Source: Echinicola sp. 20G
GTDB lineage: Bacteria > Bacteroidota > Bacteroidia > Cytophagales > Cyclobacteriaceae
NCBI RefSeq assembly: GCF_015533855.1
Contig: NZ_AP024154.1
Span: 1,801,001 to 1,865,000 of the forward strand
Reading direction: 5' to 3'
DNA length: 64,000 bases
This document shows, piece after piece, positions 51,932 through 61,945 of the stretch. Position numbers and translations under genes: made by a program. Positions within the stretch are counted from its first letter, which is position 1; every line of letters starts with the position of its first letter. A model generated the notes under the pieces. It had not been told where the DNA came from, searched no databases, and saw nothing but the letters and a program-made list of their open reading frames with translations.

Positions 51932-52903
51932 ATGACCATGTTGCGAGTAATATGTTTGGCAATATTTGCCCTTTTGGCCTGTAAGGCTGATGCCGTTAAA
52001 GAGTCCCCTGAAAAAAATGAAAGTGAAACCATCCAGTCTTTGTCCGTTGTGGGAACGCAATTGGTTGATGAAGGGGGAAGCCCATTGGTACTTCGTGGGG
52101 TGAGTTTTGGTTGGCATAATTGGTGGCCCCGTTTTTATAATGAGGAGGTGGTTAGCTGGCTCAAGGAAGACTGGGGTGTCAATGTGGTTCGGGCAGCCAT
52201 GGGCGTAGAACCAGCAGGTGCCTACCTGTCGCAGTCGGATTGGTCCAAAGAAAAAATAGAAGCAGTGGTAGAAGCAGCCATAGCAGCTGATATTTACGTG
52301 ATCATCGATTGGCATAGCCATCATATTTTTACAGAGGATGCCAAGGCCTTTTTTCAGGAAATGGCCCGTAAGTACGGTGAGCACCCTCATGTGATCTATG
52401 AAATATATAATGAGCCTGTGGATGATACTTGGGCAGAAGTGAAAGCCTACAGTGAAGAGGTAATCCGTGCCATTCGGGAAATAGACCCAGACAATCTTAT
52501 CCTGATAGGCTCGCCCCATTGGGATCAGGATATCCATTTGGCGGCTGATGACCCTATTGTCGGTTTTGATAATTTGATGTATACCTTGCATTTTTATGCT
52601 GCTACCCATAAGAAATTTTTAAGGGACAAGGCGGATTATGCCTTAGACAAAGGACTTCCGCTTTTTGTGTCGGAATGCGCAGCCATGGAGGCCACTGGTA
52701 ATGGTCCCATTGATCAGAAGTCTTGGACGGATTGGCATAGTTGGATGGAAAAGAATCAACTGAGCTGGTTGACTTGGTCGGTGTCAGACAAGGATGAAAC
52801 CTGCTCCATGTTGAAGCCCTCAGCCTCCTCGAAAGGGAACTGGAAAGCTACAGATTTAAAAGAATGGGCAATCTTGACCAAGTCTTACTTGAAAACGGAA
52901 TAG
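51932..52903 (+). CDS. GH5-family glycoside hydrolase (cellulase-like), lipoprotein
   Basis: 323 residues. ATGs at 51932 and 51938 precede a lipoprotein signal (LAIFALLAC). GH5 blocks: VLRGVSFGWHNWW, WGVNVVRAAMGVEP, VIIDWHSH, YEIYNEP with acid/base E161, LHFYAATH, and the nucleophile E248 in LFVSECAAM. Subfamily GH5_2 endoglucanase is the nearest by pattern. In this locus the target could be a beta-glucan or hemicellulose chain attached to pectin. It is a single gene. Confidence 0.9.
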   Translation: MTMLRVICLAIFALLACKADAVKESPEKNESETIQSLSVVGTQLVDEGGSPLVLRGVSFGWHNWWPRFYNEEVVSWLKEDWGVNVVRAAMGVEPAGAYLSQSDWSKEKIEAVVEAAIAADIYVIIDWHSHHIFTEDAKAFFQEMARKYGEHPHVIYEIYNEPVDDTWAEVKAYSEEVIRAIREIDPDNLILIGSPHWDQDIHLAADDPIVGFDNLMYTLHFYAATHKKFLRDKADYALDKGLPLFVSECAAMEATGNGPIDQKSWTDWHSWMEKNQLSWLTWSVSDKDETCSMLKPSASSKGNWKATDLKEWAILTKSYLKTE

Positions 52904-53035
52904 CATAGGACTTAGTAGAGCAACTGCATAGGAAAGTTTAAGTGTTTATTTTACATTTTAATTATTGATGGTTAAATTGTTCAAAATGACAGCCTTTACA
53001 TAAGGTGGTTTTACCCAATTTAACCCTACTATTCT

Positions 53036-54781
53036 ATGAAAAGACTATTCCTGTTCCTCTTCTTTGTAGTGACAAGCCTTCCCTTTTTGAATACTTTTTC
53101 TACCTACGGACAAAGTGATTTGCCTTTTACTCCAGCTGATACCGTTGTAATTCAAGTTAATTTTGATAAAACCGTTGGGGAGATGGATCCGGTTTGGGCC
53201 TGGTGGGGCTATGATGAACCCAACTACACCTACATGAAGGATGGCCAGAAACTTTTAACGGAAATCTCACAGCTCAGTCCGGTTCCGGTTAATGTACGGG
53301 CACATAGCCTATTGGTCACAGATGAAGGTACCCGGGCAGCCTTAAAGTGGGGTTCTACCAATGCCTACACGGAAGATGAGCAAGGTAATCCGGTATATGA
53401 CTGGACCATTGTGGATAAGATTTTTGATACTTATGTGGAAAGAGGTATGAAGCCATTTGCGCAGATTGGATTTATGCCCAAAGCACTTTCTTCCAAGCCG
53501 GAGCCCTATCGGCATCATTGGAAGCCGGGAGCGAAATACGAAGAAATTTATAGGGGTTGGGCTTATCCCCCTAAAGATTATGAAAAATGGGCTGAGTTGG
53601 TTTTTCAGTGGGTGAGGCATTCTGTGGAGCGCTATGGAAAGGAAGAAGTGGAAAGCTGGTATTGGGAGCTTTGGAATGAACCTAATATTGGTTATTGGCA
53701 AGGCACCACAGAGGAATATATCAAGTTATATGATTACACCGCTGACGCGGTAAAGCGGGCACTGCCCACTGCCAAAATCGGCGGCCCTGAAACTACCGGT
53801 CCGGGTCATCCTGATGCAGCCAAGGTCTTAAAACAGTTTTTGGATCATGTCACCCAAGGGACCAATTATGTGACAGGGAAACAAGGTTCTCCTTTAGACT
53901 TTATTACTTTTCATGCCAAGGGAAGTCCCCGATTGGAGGATGGTGTGGTAGTGATGGACATGGGAAGGCAGTTACGGGATATTGATAAAGGTTTTGAAAT
54001 TGTGGCTTCCTATCCTAGTTTAAAGAATTTGCCGATAATCATTGGAGAGTCCGATCCCGAGGGTTGTGCGGCCTGTTCTGAGGCGGATTACCCTCACAAT
54101 GCTTATAGAAACGGAACCATGTATTCCAGCTATACGGCAGCTTCTTTTGCGAGGAAGTACCAGTTGGCAGACCATTATGGGGTCAACTTTCTGGGTGCGG
54201 TGACTTGGGGATTTGAGTTTGAGGACCAAGCTTGGTTTGCCGGGTTCAGGGATATGGCCACCAACGGTGTAGATAAACCTGTTCTGAATGTATTCAGAAT
54301 GTTTGGTATGATGGATGGAAAGCGGGTACAGGTCCTCAATGGAGCGGGCAATAGTGATCAATTGGCATATGATGCCATGTCCATTAGAGATCATAGTGTC
54401 CGGGGGAATTTACCTGATATCAATGCATTGGCAGCGAAGTCTGAGGATCAAGTGACCATAATGGTTTGGAACTATCATGATAGAAATGAAACGGCTCCCG
54501 CTTCTCCTATCAGTTTGGATTTGAAAGGCTTGGAACCTGGGAAATACTTGCTAGAGCATTTTAGGGTAGACAAAGAAAACAGCAATGCCTATGAGCTTTG
54601 GAAAGCCATGGGATCCCCACAGTCTCCAAGTTCGGAACAAATCCGTCAATTGGAAAAAGCCGGTCAGCTGGATTTGTTAACCTCTCCCCAATGGATTTAC
54701 GCCAAAGAGGGAAGTTTCCAGTTGGATATGGTATTGCCTCGTCAAGGAGTGTCGCTGCTCAAGCTGATCAGAAAGCCTTGA
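53036..54781 (+). CDS. GH39-family glycoside hydrolase
   Basis: 581 residues with a Sec signal peptide (MKRLFLFLFFVVTSLPFLNTFSTYGQ). Fold and catalytic blocks: VWAWWGYDEPNYTYMKDGQKLL, PVPVNVRAHSLLV, acid/base E215 in YWELWNEPNIGYW, and the likely nucleophile E338 in PIIIGESDPEG. The end is a beta-sandwich domain. Known GH39 activities include beta-xylosidase and alpha-L-iduronidase; here a pectic or arabinogalactan side chain is a plausible substrate. The gene is single, with a terminator-like hairpin ~200 bases after the stop. Confidence 0.87.
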   Translation: MKRLFLFLFFVVTSLPFLNTFSTYGQSDLPFTPADTVVIQVNFDKTVGEMDPVWAWWGYDEPNYTYMKDGQKLLTEISQLSPVPVNVRAHSLLVTDEGTRAALKWGSTNAYTEDEQGNPVYDWTIVDKIFDTYVERGMKPFAQIGFMPKALSSKPEPYRHHWKPGAKYEEIYRGWAYPPKDYEKWAELVFQWVRHSVERYGKEEVESWYWELWNEPNIGYWQGTTEEYIKLYDYTADAVKRALPTAKIGGPETTGPGHPDAAKVLKQFLDHVTQGTNYVTGKQGSPLDFITFHAKGSPRLEDGVVVMDMGRQLRDIDKGFEIVASYPSLKNLPIIIGESDPEGCAACSEADYPHNAYRNGTMYSSYTAASFARKYQLADHYGVNFLGAVTWGFEFEDQAWFAGFRDMATNGVDKPVLNVFRMFGMMDGKRVQVLNGAGNSDQLAYDAMSIRDHSVRGNLPDINALAAKSEDQVTIMVWNYHDRNETAPASPISLDLKGLEPGKYLLEHFRVDKENSNAYELWKAMGSPQSPSSEQIRQLEKAGQLDLLTSPQWIYAKEGSFQLDMVLPRQGVSLLKLIRKP

Positions 54782-54980
54782 GGCCTTAAGTGAGTTGAAA
54801 GTTTGGGAGGAGCGTTGATAAGGTACAGTATGGAACAGTACACTTCCGGTTGAGATTGGCCTTATCTTAGTTTGGAAATAGGGGTTTACGGTAGGTTTAA
54901 CAGCCTACATATAATATTATTATTACGATAATTTGGGTTTATTTTAATGTTTTAGGCTTAGTTCCTAAACATTTTCTGAA

Positions 54981-55008
54981 GAACCCCGGAGCATTTTTTC
55001 CGGGGTTC
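54981..55008 (+). terminator. Rho-independent terminator upstream of GH28 gene
   Basis: GAACCCCGGA-GCATTTTT-TCCGGGGTTC followed by TTTC; a perfect 10-bp stem 200 bases after the GH39 stop. Confidence 0.85.
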
Positions 55009-55052
55009 TTTCAGTTTAGTGAAATTAATAACCACCGCAAATAACAATTCAA

Positions 55053-56423
55053 ATGAAACATCAGTTTTATGCCATTAGCGTTTTACTTGGGCTTTTGTGG
55101 AGCTCTTGTTCTGAAAAGAAAGTGACTCTCCGCATGGAAGAAGTACAAGTAGCTGCTCCTTTTGAAATGCCTGTCATCAAGGTGCCTGATTTTAGTGAGG
55201 CCGAGCGCTTTTTGATTACTGATTTTGGTGCTAAACAAGATGATCAAGAAGCTACTTCTAAAGCTATTGAACATGCCATCACTGCTGCTTTTGAGCATGG
55301 TGGAGGGAAGGTGGTTGTCCCAGCTGGAGAGTGGCCAACGGCAAAGATCCACTTCAAAAGTAATGTGAATCTCCACTTGGAGGAAGGGGCAGTATTGCTT
55401 TTTTCGGGAGATCCTCAGGACTATTTACCTGCGGTGCAGACTACTTGGGAAGGGATGGAGTGTTTTAATTATTCTCCCTTGATTTATGCTTTTGAGTGTG
55501 AGAATGTGGCCATTACTGGTACTGGCGAGCTTAGGGCCAAGATGGACACCTGGAAGGTGTGGTTTGCCCGGCCAAAGCCACATATGGAAAGTCTAAAAAG
55601 ACTCTATAACCAAGCGGCGAAAGATGTGCCGGTGGAGGAAAGGCAGTTTGTGAATGATACTTCTCACTTTCGACCACAATTTATCCAGTTTAACCGGTGT
55701 CAAAATGTGTTGTTGGAAGGAGTTAAAATCAGGAACAGCCCGTTTTGGGTGATCCATCCATTTATGTCCAAAGATGTGGTGATCCGAAAGGTAAATGTCT
55801 ATGCCCATGGGCACAATAATGACGGCGTGGATCCTGAAATGAGCCAAAATATGCTGATAGAGGACTGTGTGTTTGATCAAGGTGATGATGCCATCGCTGT
55901 AAAGTCCGGTAGAAACCAAGATGCATGGCGGTTGAATATGCCGACAAAAAATGTGGTGATTAGAAATTGTTTGGTGAAAAATGGCCATCAACTCCTTGCC
56001 ATAGGAAGTGAGCTTTCTGGAGGAGTGGAGAATGTTTATATGGAGAACTGTGAAGTGGAGGCTGGCGCTAAACTTAACCATCTTTTATTTATCAAAACCA
56101 ATGAAAGAAGAGGAGGCTATGTGTCCAATATCAGAATGAAAAACATCAAGTCAGGTAAAATTGATAAAGGCATTTTGGGAATAGAAACAGATGTGCTTTA
56201 TCAGTGGCGGGATTTGGTGCCTACCTATGAGCGTAGATTAACTCCGATCAAGGAAGTTTATATGGAAAATGTCGAAGCCACAGATGTGGCATTTGTTTCA
56301 CGGATTCAAGCCAATGTGGAAGAGCCTGTGGAAAATGTTCAGCTGAGAAATATTCAGGTAGATTCCATTAGAGGGGAAGCACTCATCAACGAAAATGTAA
56401 AAGGGTTTATGTTGGAAAATTGA
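55053..56423 (+). CDS. GH28 polygalacturonase-like, lipoprotein
   Basis: 456 residues. A lipoprotein signal (VLLGLLWSSC) precedes a right-handed parallel beta-helix. The GH28 motifs are NNDGVD (255-260, catalytic D257), QGDDAIAVKSG (D278, D279), GHQLLAIGSE (311-320; usually GHG) and a later basic pair in KTNERRGG (usually RIK). The GHQ variant and RRG are seen in exo-acting or rhamnogalacturonan-type members. It hydrolyses galacturonan or rhamnogalacturonan backbones on the cell surface. It precedes the ECF/FecR/SusCD group. Confidence 0.9.
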   Translation: MKHQFYAISVLLGLLWSSCSEKKVTLRMEEVQVAAPFEMPVIKVPDFSEAERFLITDFGAKQDDQEATSKAIEHAITAAFEHGGGKVVVPAGEWPTAKIHFKSNVNLHLEEGAVLLFSGDPQDYLPAVQTTWEGMECFNYSPLIYAFECENVAITGTGELRAKMDTWKVWFARPKPHMESLKRLYNQAAKDVPVEERQFVNDTSHFRPQFIQFNRCQNVLLEGVKIRNSPFWVIHPFMSKDVVIRKVNVYAHGHNNDGVDPEMSQNMLIEDCVFDQGDDAIAVKSGRNQDAWRLNMPTKNVVIRNCLVKNGHQLLAIGSELSGGVENVYMENCEVEAGAKLNHLLFIKTNERRGGYVSNIRMKNIKSGKIDKGILGIETDVLYQWRDLVPTYERRLTPIKEVYMENVEATDVAFVSRIQANVEEPVENVQLRNIQVDSIRGEALINENVKGFMLEN

Positions 56424-56572
56424 AAAGGGAAATGCTAATCCTTCTACCTGTAAAAAGAAGGGTTTACTTGTTTAAAAGGTAATTTATAGGAGTTGATTGG
56501 AAAGGGTGTATTTATTTTTAAGTTTTGATTTCTTATTTTGCATAGTAAATCACCCCTAAAATCACCTCCCAT

Positions 56573-57124
56573 TTGAGAATCGAGGATAAACTATTGGTCA
56601 ATGAGATTCAAAAACGAAATAAAGATGTTTTTGAAGCACTTTTTCATGACTATTACCCTCCCTTGATGAAGTTTGCTGAAGGTTTTGTTTTTGATGTGGA
56701 GGTTTGTGAGGACATTGTTCAAAATATTTTTGTACACATTTGGGAACAAGCAGAGTACTTGAATATCACCACCTCATTTAAATCTTACTTATATAAAGCC
56801 GTCAAGAACCGTTGTTTGAATCATTTGAGAAGCCTTAAAATTGAGGACAAGCATCAGTTACTTTATTTGGAAGCCTGCTTGAATGATTCGAATGTTGATC
56901 TTGATGATACAGAGCTCATTCGAAAAATAGAACAAGCCATCAATGAATTACCGCCAAAAATGGCAGATATTTTTAAACTTAAATATGTAGAGGAAAATTC
57001 GGTAAGAGACATTGCTACCCAACTCAATATTTCTGAGAACACCATTAAAACCCAACTTTTGAGAGCAAAGGACAAGCTGAGGGTAACATTACGAGAAAAC
57101 CTGAATTTAAATTTTATGCTTTAA
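56573..57124 (+). CDS. FecI-like ECF RNA polymerase sigma factor
   Basis: 183 residues from a TTG start at 56573 (MRIEDKLLVNEIQKRNKDVFEALFHDYYPPL); there is no earlier in-frame start and the next ATG would delete region 2. Region 2: FVFDVEVCEDIVQNIFVHIWEQAEYL, SFKSYLYKAVKNRCLNHLR. Region 4: LPPKMADIFKLKYVEENSVRDIATQLNISENTIKTQLLRAKDKLR. It is the standard PUL sigma factor and is followed by its FecR anti-sigma and an STN-containing SusC that signals to it. Confidence 0.92.
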   Translation: MRIEDKLLVNEIQKRNKDVFEALFHDYYPPLMKFAEGFVFDVEVCEDIVQNIFVHIWEQAEYLNITTSFKSYLYKAVKNRCLNHLRSLKIEDKHQLLYLEACLNDSNVDLDDTELIRKIEQAINELPPKMADIFKLKYVEENSVRDIATQLNISENTIKTQLLRAKDKLRVTLRENLNLNFML

Positions 57125-57301
57125 GCAAGTAGGTGCTTTACAGAAGTAGGTTTTTGTTTTGCTAAATCGAATTATGTAATTTTAATAGGGTGTTATGCTG
57201 TTGTTTTTAGTGTTATTATTTTGTGTAAATGAATAAATATGAAATAAAATAAATTTTTCTTGTCACCTATTTGACGTGTTCGTGTGTCATAAGGAAAAAG
57301 C

Positions 57302-58486
57302 GTGCAAAAGGTGAAGAATTATTCTGAAAATATAGACTTTTCAATTATTTGGAAAAAGATCCACTCTTCCTTGTCGGAAGAAGAAGAGCAGCTGTTGAGG
57401 GATTGGTTAGAGGCAAGTCAGGATCATCAAGCTTATTTCAATAAAGTAAGCGATTTTTATAAAAGAGGCTCTCAGTTTGAAGATGCTGTTGATATCAGTA
57501 AAAAGGATTGGCCTAAGGTTTCATCTGAAATCAACATTTTCCAGCCCAAAAGGAAAAATAAGTTCATGGTGTATGTGGCGTCATTGGCAGCGACTATAGC
57601 GTTGATTTTGGCAGTGTTAGCCATTTTAAAGCCTGCCTTGTTATTTCAGGAAGAGGCTCCTCTTCAAGCCAATTCTACGATAATTCCTGGAACTGAAAAG
57701 GCCATCCTATTGATGGATGATGGCAGTTCTTACGACCTTTCTTCTGGAAATGACTTTAAGACGGAAGAAGGGGGAGCAAAAATTTCTATCCACGGAAATA
57801 AACTGGAATACAGTTCGGAGGATGCTGAGAGAGGGCAAGTGAAGTACAATACGCTGGTAATTCCTAGAGGAGGGCACTTTAAACTTACGCTGTCGGATGG
57901 TACTCAAGTGTGGATGAACGCAGGTTCGACTTTAAAATATCCAACCGCCTTTGTTGGTGGAGAGAGAAAAGTAGAGCTTACCGGAGAAGCATTTTTTGAG
58001 GTAGCAAGGAATGAGGAGAAGCCATTTAAGGTCATCAGTGGAGGTCAGGTGGTCCAGGTCTTGGGAACTGCCTTTTGCATCTCTTCTTATCAGGATCAAC
58101 CAGCTATATACACCACCTTGGTAGAAGGGAAGGTAAATGTGTATTTGGAGGATCAACCTGAGGATTTACAAAGCCTATCTCCCAATGAACAAAGTGTTTG
58201 GGTAAAGGACGAGAAAGCCATTATGCGTCGAGAGGTTGATGTCATGGAATATGTTTCCTGGAAAGATGGTTGGTTTTATTTTAAGGACAAACAGTTGGAT
58301 GCCATCATGATGGATATGGCCAGATGGTATGATATATCATTTCAGTTTGAAAGTCAGGAAGCAAAGAAAATCCCTTTTACAGGAAAAATACGGAGGTACG
58401 AAAACTTAGAAGACCTTTTGAAATTATTAGAAAAAACAAGAGAAGTTGAATTCACAATAGAAAGGAGGAATGTTATCATAAAATAA
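57302..58486 (+). CDS. FecR-family anti-sigma factor
   Basis: 394 residues from a GTG start at 57302. The cytoplasmic N-terminus (FSIIWKKIHSSLSEEEEQLLRDWLEASQDHQAYFNKVSDFY) binds the sigma factor. A single helix (FMVYVASLAATIALILAVLAIL, about 96-117) crosses the membrane. The periplasmic FecR domain has LVIPRGGHFKLTLSDGTQVWMNAGSTLKYPTAF, VELTGEAFFEVARNEEKPF, and a C-terminal STN-like DUF4974 part with WKDGWFYFKDKQLDAIMMDMARWYDISFQF. It holds the sigma factor inactive until the downstream SusC transduces ligand binding. Confidence 0.95.
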   Translation: MQKVKNYSENIDFSIIWKKIHSSLSEEEEQLLRDWLEASQDHQAYFNKVSDFYKRGSQFEDAVDISKKDWPKVSSEINIFQPKRKNKFMVYVASLAATIALILAVLAILKPALLFQEEAPLQANSTIIPGTEKAILLMDDGSSYDLSSGNDFKTEEGGAKISIHGNKLEYSSEDAERGQVKYNTLVIPRGGHFKLTLSDGTQVWMNAGSTLKYPTAFVGGERKVELTGEAFFEVARNEEKPFKVISGGQVVQVLGTAFCISSYQDQPAIYTTLVEGKVNVYLEDQPEDLQSLSPNEQSVWVKDEKAIMRREVDVMEYVSWKDGWFYFKDKQLDAIMMDMARWYDISFQFESQEAKKIPFTGKIRRYENLEDLLKLLEKTREVEFTIERRNVIIK

Positions 58487-58563
58487 AAAAGGAGGATGTT
58501 GGTAGCATCCCCCCGAAAACGATTCGATTAAATCAAAATGTTTTACTTCAGCAACCCAAAATT

Positions 58564-61500
58564 ATGAAAAAAAAACCCAGTAACCTACCCTTAGGGATAA
58601 GGTGTAAAATGTTGTTAATCATGAAATTCACGCTAATTCTCATCTTGGTCGGAGTGATGAAAGTTTCAGCAAGTGCTTATTCACAAAATGTGAAATTGGC
58701 ACTGAATTTACACCAAGCGACCATCGAGCAAGTGTTTGAGGAAATCAAAAGACAAAGCGAATTTAATTTCCTCTATCGGTCAGATTTGATCAAGGAAGTC
58801 CCAAAAGTGGATGTCAATCTGAATAAAGTGAGTTTGGAAAAGGTGTTGGATCAGGTACTTGTACCCTATCAATTTACCTACGAAATCCACGACAAGACAG
58901 TAATCATCAGAAAAAAAGAAAGCAACTCAAAGTATGAAACACCATTACTCAAAAAGAAAAGTGCCATTGACATATCCGGAACTGTTGTAGATGAAAATGG
59001 ACAACCCATTCCTGGAGCTACCATTCAAGTGCAAGGAACCACTAGAGGTACTGTAACGGATATCGATGGAAAATTCAGTATTGATGTCGATGAGGGAGCT
59101 ACCCTAATTTTTAGTTTTATTGGCTATGAACAGCAAACGGTAGAAGTAGGAAACCAAACTGTCTTCAACATCTCATTATCCCCAGACCTGAAATCACTGG
59201 ATGAGGTGGTTGTGGTTGGTTACGGTACACAGAAAAAAGTGAATGTGATTGGGTCAGTATCCCAAATTTCCTCTGAAAGCATAGAGAACCGACCAGTTCC
59301 AAATGCAACCCAAGCCTTGACCGGTCAAATGCCGGGGGTCACCGTAATACAACGCTCAGGTCGCCCTGGGCAGAGTAGCGGATCCATACGTGTAAGAGGG
59401 GTAGGGTCTTTTGGAGCTACTCCCAATGCACTAGTGATCATTGATGGTATTCCGGGTACTTTGGATGATATTAACCCTAATGATATCAAGTCTGTTTCGG
59501 TACTAAAGGATGCTTCCTCGGCAGCAATTTATGGAGCTAGGGCCGCAAATGGGGTTATCTTGGTTACCACAAAAAGTGGCAGTGAAAGCAAGCTGACGGT
59601 TAATTATAATGGTTATGTGGGATTCAATGAAGCTACGGAACTGCCTGACTTGGCCAATTCTTGGGAATACGCGGAGCTGTACAATATCGCATCAGGAAGC
59701 AATAGCTACACTGAGGAGGATATTGAAACTTATCGGAATCAATCTGACCCCGATAATTATCCCAATACCCGTTTTTTGGAGGAGTTGTTTTCCAGAAAAG
59801 GCGTACAGACAGGTCATACGGTCAGCCTAAATGGTGGAGGGGATATCCATAAATACTTTCTTTCTGCGGGATACCTTGGACAGCAAGGAATCATAGAGCG
59901 AAACAATTATAATCGGTATAATATTCGGTTGAACTTAGAAAGTGATCTTGGCGAAAGCCTTACCATGACCACCCGGCTGTTTGGCGCCTTTGAAGAGCGT
60001 AATGAACCTCAGGCCACGGCCAATAAGGGGGGAGAGCTTTCTGATCAGTTGATCCAAAATGCGCTACGTTACCCGGCAGTATATTTAGGACAAGCCTCAA
60101 ATGGCGATTTTGGTATTGGCCCTGAAAGTGGCGGTACTCCGATTTCTTGGTTGCAATCTGCGTCCTACCTCAAAAATCCGGAGTCCAGAATGGGCGTAAA
60201 TGTCAGGTTAGCTTGGACACCCGTTAAGGGATTAGTGTTGACTGGAATAGGCGGTTATAATTTCACTTTGTTAGAGCAGCGTTCTTATTTGGCCTCCCAA
60301 AGGTTGAATGACGATGTGTACCTGGCCCAATCTTATTTGAACCAATACAGTAACAAGCAGGTCTATAAAACTACCCAACTGTTAGCAGAGTATACCAAGG
60401 AGATCAATAACAATACCTTGGATTTTCTGGTTGGCTACTCTTTTGAGAACCAAATTCTCAATTACTTTAATGGTTACCGACAGGATTTTCCGAGTAACGA
60501 CTATACCGTGCTAGGAATGGGAGGTGCGGACAACCAGCTTTCAGGAGGGTATGATGATGAGTGGGCGATCCAGTCCTTGTTTTCCCGATTGAAATACAAT
60601 CATAATGAAAAATACCTGTTGGAGGCTACCGTGCGTTATGATGGTTCTTCCCGATTTCCAGAAAGTAACAAGTATGCGCTCTTTCCCTCCATGGCTTTGG
60701 GCTGGAGGCTTTCAGAAGAAGACTTTTTCGAAAATGTGAATTGGATCTCCGACCTAAAAGTTAAGGCTTCATGGGGGGTATTGGGTAACCAGAATATAGG
60801 GAACTATCCATACCAAAGGGTTTTGCAATCTGAGAGAAACTATCCAATTGGTGGAGGTATTGCTACTGGCGCGGCCTATTCCACTTACAAAGATGCTGAC
60901 ATCAAATGGGAATCTACGACCACCACGGATGTAGGGTTTGAAGCAGGATTTTTTGAAGGCAAATTGACCTTGAATGCCACCTATTTCAACAGGGCCACCA
61001 CGGATATTCTGTTCCAGCCTTCTGCTAGTGTATCATCCGTTTTGGGTGTAAGCATGAGTGAAACCAATACCGGAGAGGCTAAAAACGCAGGTTTTGAATT
61101 TGATTTGGGATACCGAAATAGAAGCGGGGATTTTGAATATTCCTTTGCCGGAAATCTTTCCTTGATCAATAATGAAGTGGTCACTCTCGGATTAGGTAAC
61201 GTGGAGCAGCCAAATGGCTTCGTGGGCAATGGTTCCAATTTGTTTATTGGCTATCCCATGGAGATGTACTATGGGTATCAATCAGACGGGGTATTTCTTA
61301 GCCAAGAGGACATAGGTGATTGGCCCACTCAAACTGCTGTCAACCCTAACCCTCAGGCAGGGGATATTCGGTATAAGGACATCAGCGGTCCAAATGGTGT
61401 CCCTGACGGGCAGGTTGATCCTACCTATGACCGTACCTATTTGGGAAGCAGGATTCCCAAATATACCTTTGGATTTAACTTCGGTCTGAACTATAAAAGC

Positions 61501-61941
61501 TTTGACTTTTCAGTCTTGATGCAAGGTGCGGCTGGTGTCAATGGCTTGTTGAACAACTATGCAGGATGGGCATTTTTCAACTTGGGTAATATCCAGAGGT
61601 GGCAGATGGAAGGAAGGTTTGACCCGGATAATCCTGAGCGTTACCCCGATTATCCTCGCTTGGAAGTGATCACTAATAGTGGCACACCCAACACGGTACT
61701 TTCTGATTTTTGGGTGATGAATGCCGCTTACCTCAGGGTGAAAAACCTTCAGCTCGGCTATACCCTTCCGCAAGCAGCTGTAGAAAGAATAGGACTTCAA
61801 AAAGCAAGACTTTATTTGAGTGGAGAGAATCTTCTTTCCTTCAACTCCTACAGGCAAGGTTGGGATCCGGAAATCAATACTTCTGGGGCATATTATCCCA
61901 TCTTGGCCACATATACTTTAGGTGTAAATATTAAATTCTAA
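58564..61941 (+). CDS. SusC/RagA TonB-linked transporter with STN signalling domain
   Basis: 1125 residues. A long leader (start near MKKKPSNLPLG, hydrophobic MKFTLILILVGVMKVSASAYSQ) is followed by an STN domain (about 45-115: ATIEQVFEEIKRQSEFNFLYRSDLI, VSLEKVLDQVLVPYQFTYEIHDKTVIIR). Then come the CarboxypepD-like domain (SGTVVDENGQPIPGATIQVQGTTRGTVTDIDGKF) and the plug with VLKDASSAAIYGARAANGVILVTTKSG. The barrel ends LGVNIKF. The STN domain distinguishes it from the SusC at 32459 and makes it the transducer for the FecR upstream. It imports pectin-derived oligomers. Confidence 0.95.
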   Translation: MKKKPSNLPLGIRCKMLLIMKFTLILILVGVMKVSASAYSQNVKLALNLHQATIEQVFEEIKRQSEFNFLYRSDLIKEVPKVDVNLNKVSLEKVLDQVLVPYQFTYEIHDKTVIIRKKESNSKYETPLLKKKSAIDISGTVVDENGQPIPGATIQVQGTTRGTVTDIDGKFSIDVDEGATLIFSFIGYEQQTVEVGNQTVFNISLSPDLKSLDEVVVVGYGTQKKVNVIGSVSQISSESIENRPVPNATQALTGQMPGVTVIQRSGRPGQSSGSIRVRGVGSFGATPNALVIIDGIPGTLDDINPNDIKSVSVLKDASSAAIYGARAANGVILVTTKSGSESKLTVNYNGYVGFNEATELPDLANSWEYAELYNIASGSNSYTEEDIETYRNQSDPDNYPNTRFLEELFSRKGVQTGHTVSLNGGGDIHKYFLSAGYLGQQGIIERNNYNRYNIRLNLESDLGESLTMTTRLFGAFEERNEPQATANKGGELSDQLIQNALRYPAVYLGQASNGDFGIGPESGGTPISWLQSASYLKNPESRMGVNVRLAWTPVKGLVLTGIGGYNFTLLEQRSYLASQRLNDDVYLAQSYLNQYSNKQVYKTTQLLAEYTKEINNNTLDFLVGYSFENQILNYFNGYRQDFPSNDYTVLGMGGADNQLSGGYDDEWAIQSLFSRLKYNHNEKYLLEATVRYDGSSRFPESNKYALFPSMALGWRLSEEDFFENVNWISDLKVKASWGVLGNQNIGNYPYQRVLQSERNYPIGGGIATGAAYSTYKDADIKWESTTTTDVGFEAGFFEGKLTLNATYFNRATTDILFQPSASVSSVLGVSMSETNTGEAKNAGFEFDLGYRNRSGDFEYSFAGNLSLINNEVVTLGLGNVEQPNGFVGNGSNLFIGYPMEMYYGYQSDGVFLSQEDIGDWPTQTAVNPNPQAGDIRYKDISGPNGVPDGQVDPTYDRTYLGSRIPKYTFGFNFGLNYKSFDFSVLMQGAAGVNGLLNNYAGWAFFNLGNIQRWQMEGRFDPDNPERYPDYPRLEVITNSGTPNTVLSDFWVMNAAYLRVKNLQLGYTLPQAAVERIGLQKARLYLSGENLLSFNSYRQGWDPEINTSGAYYPILATYTLGVNIKF

Positions 61942-61945
61942 GACC

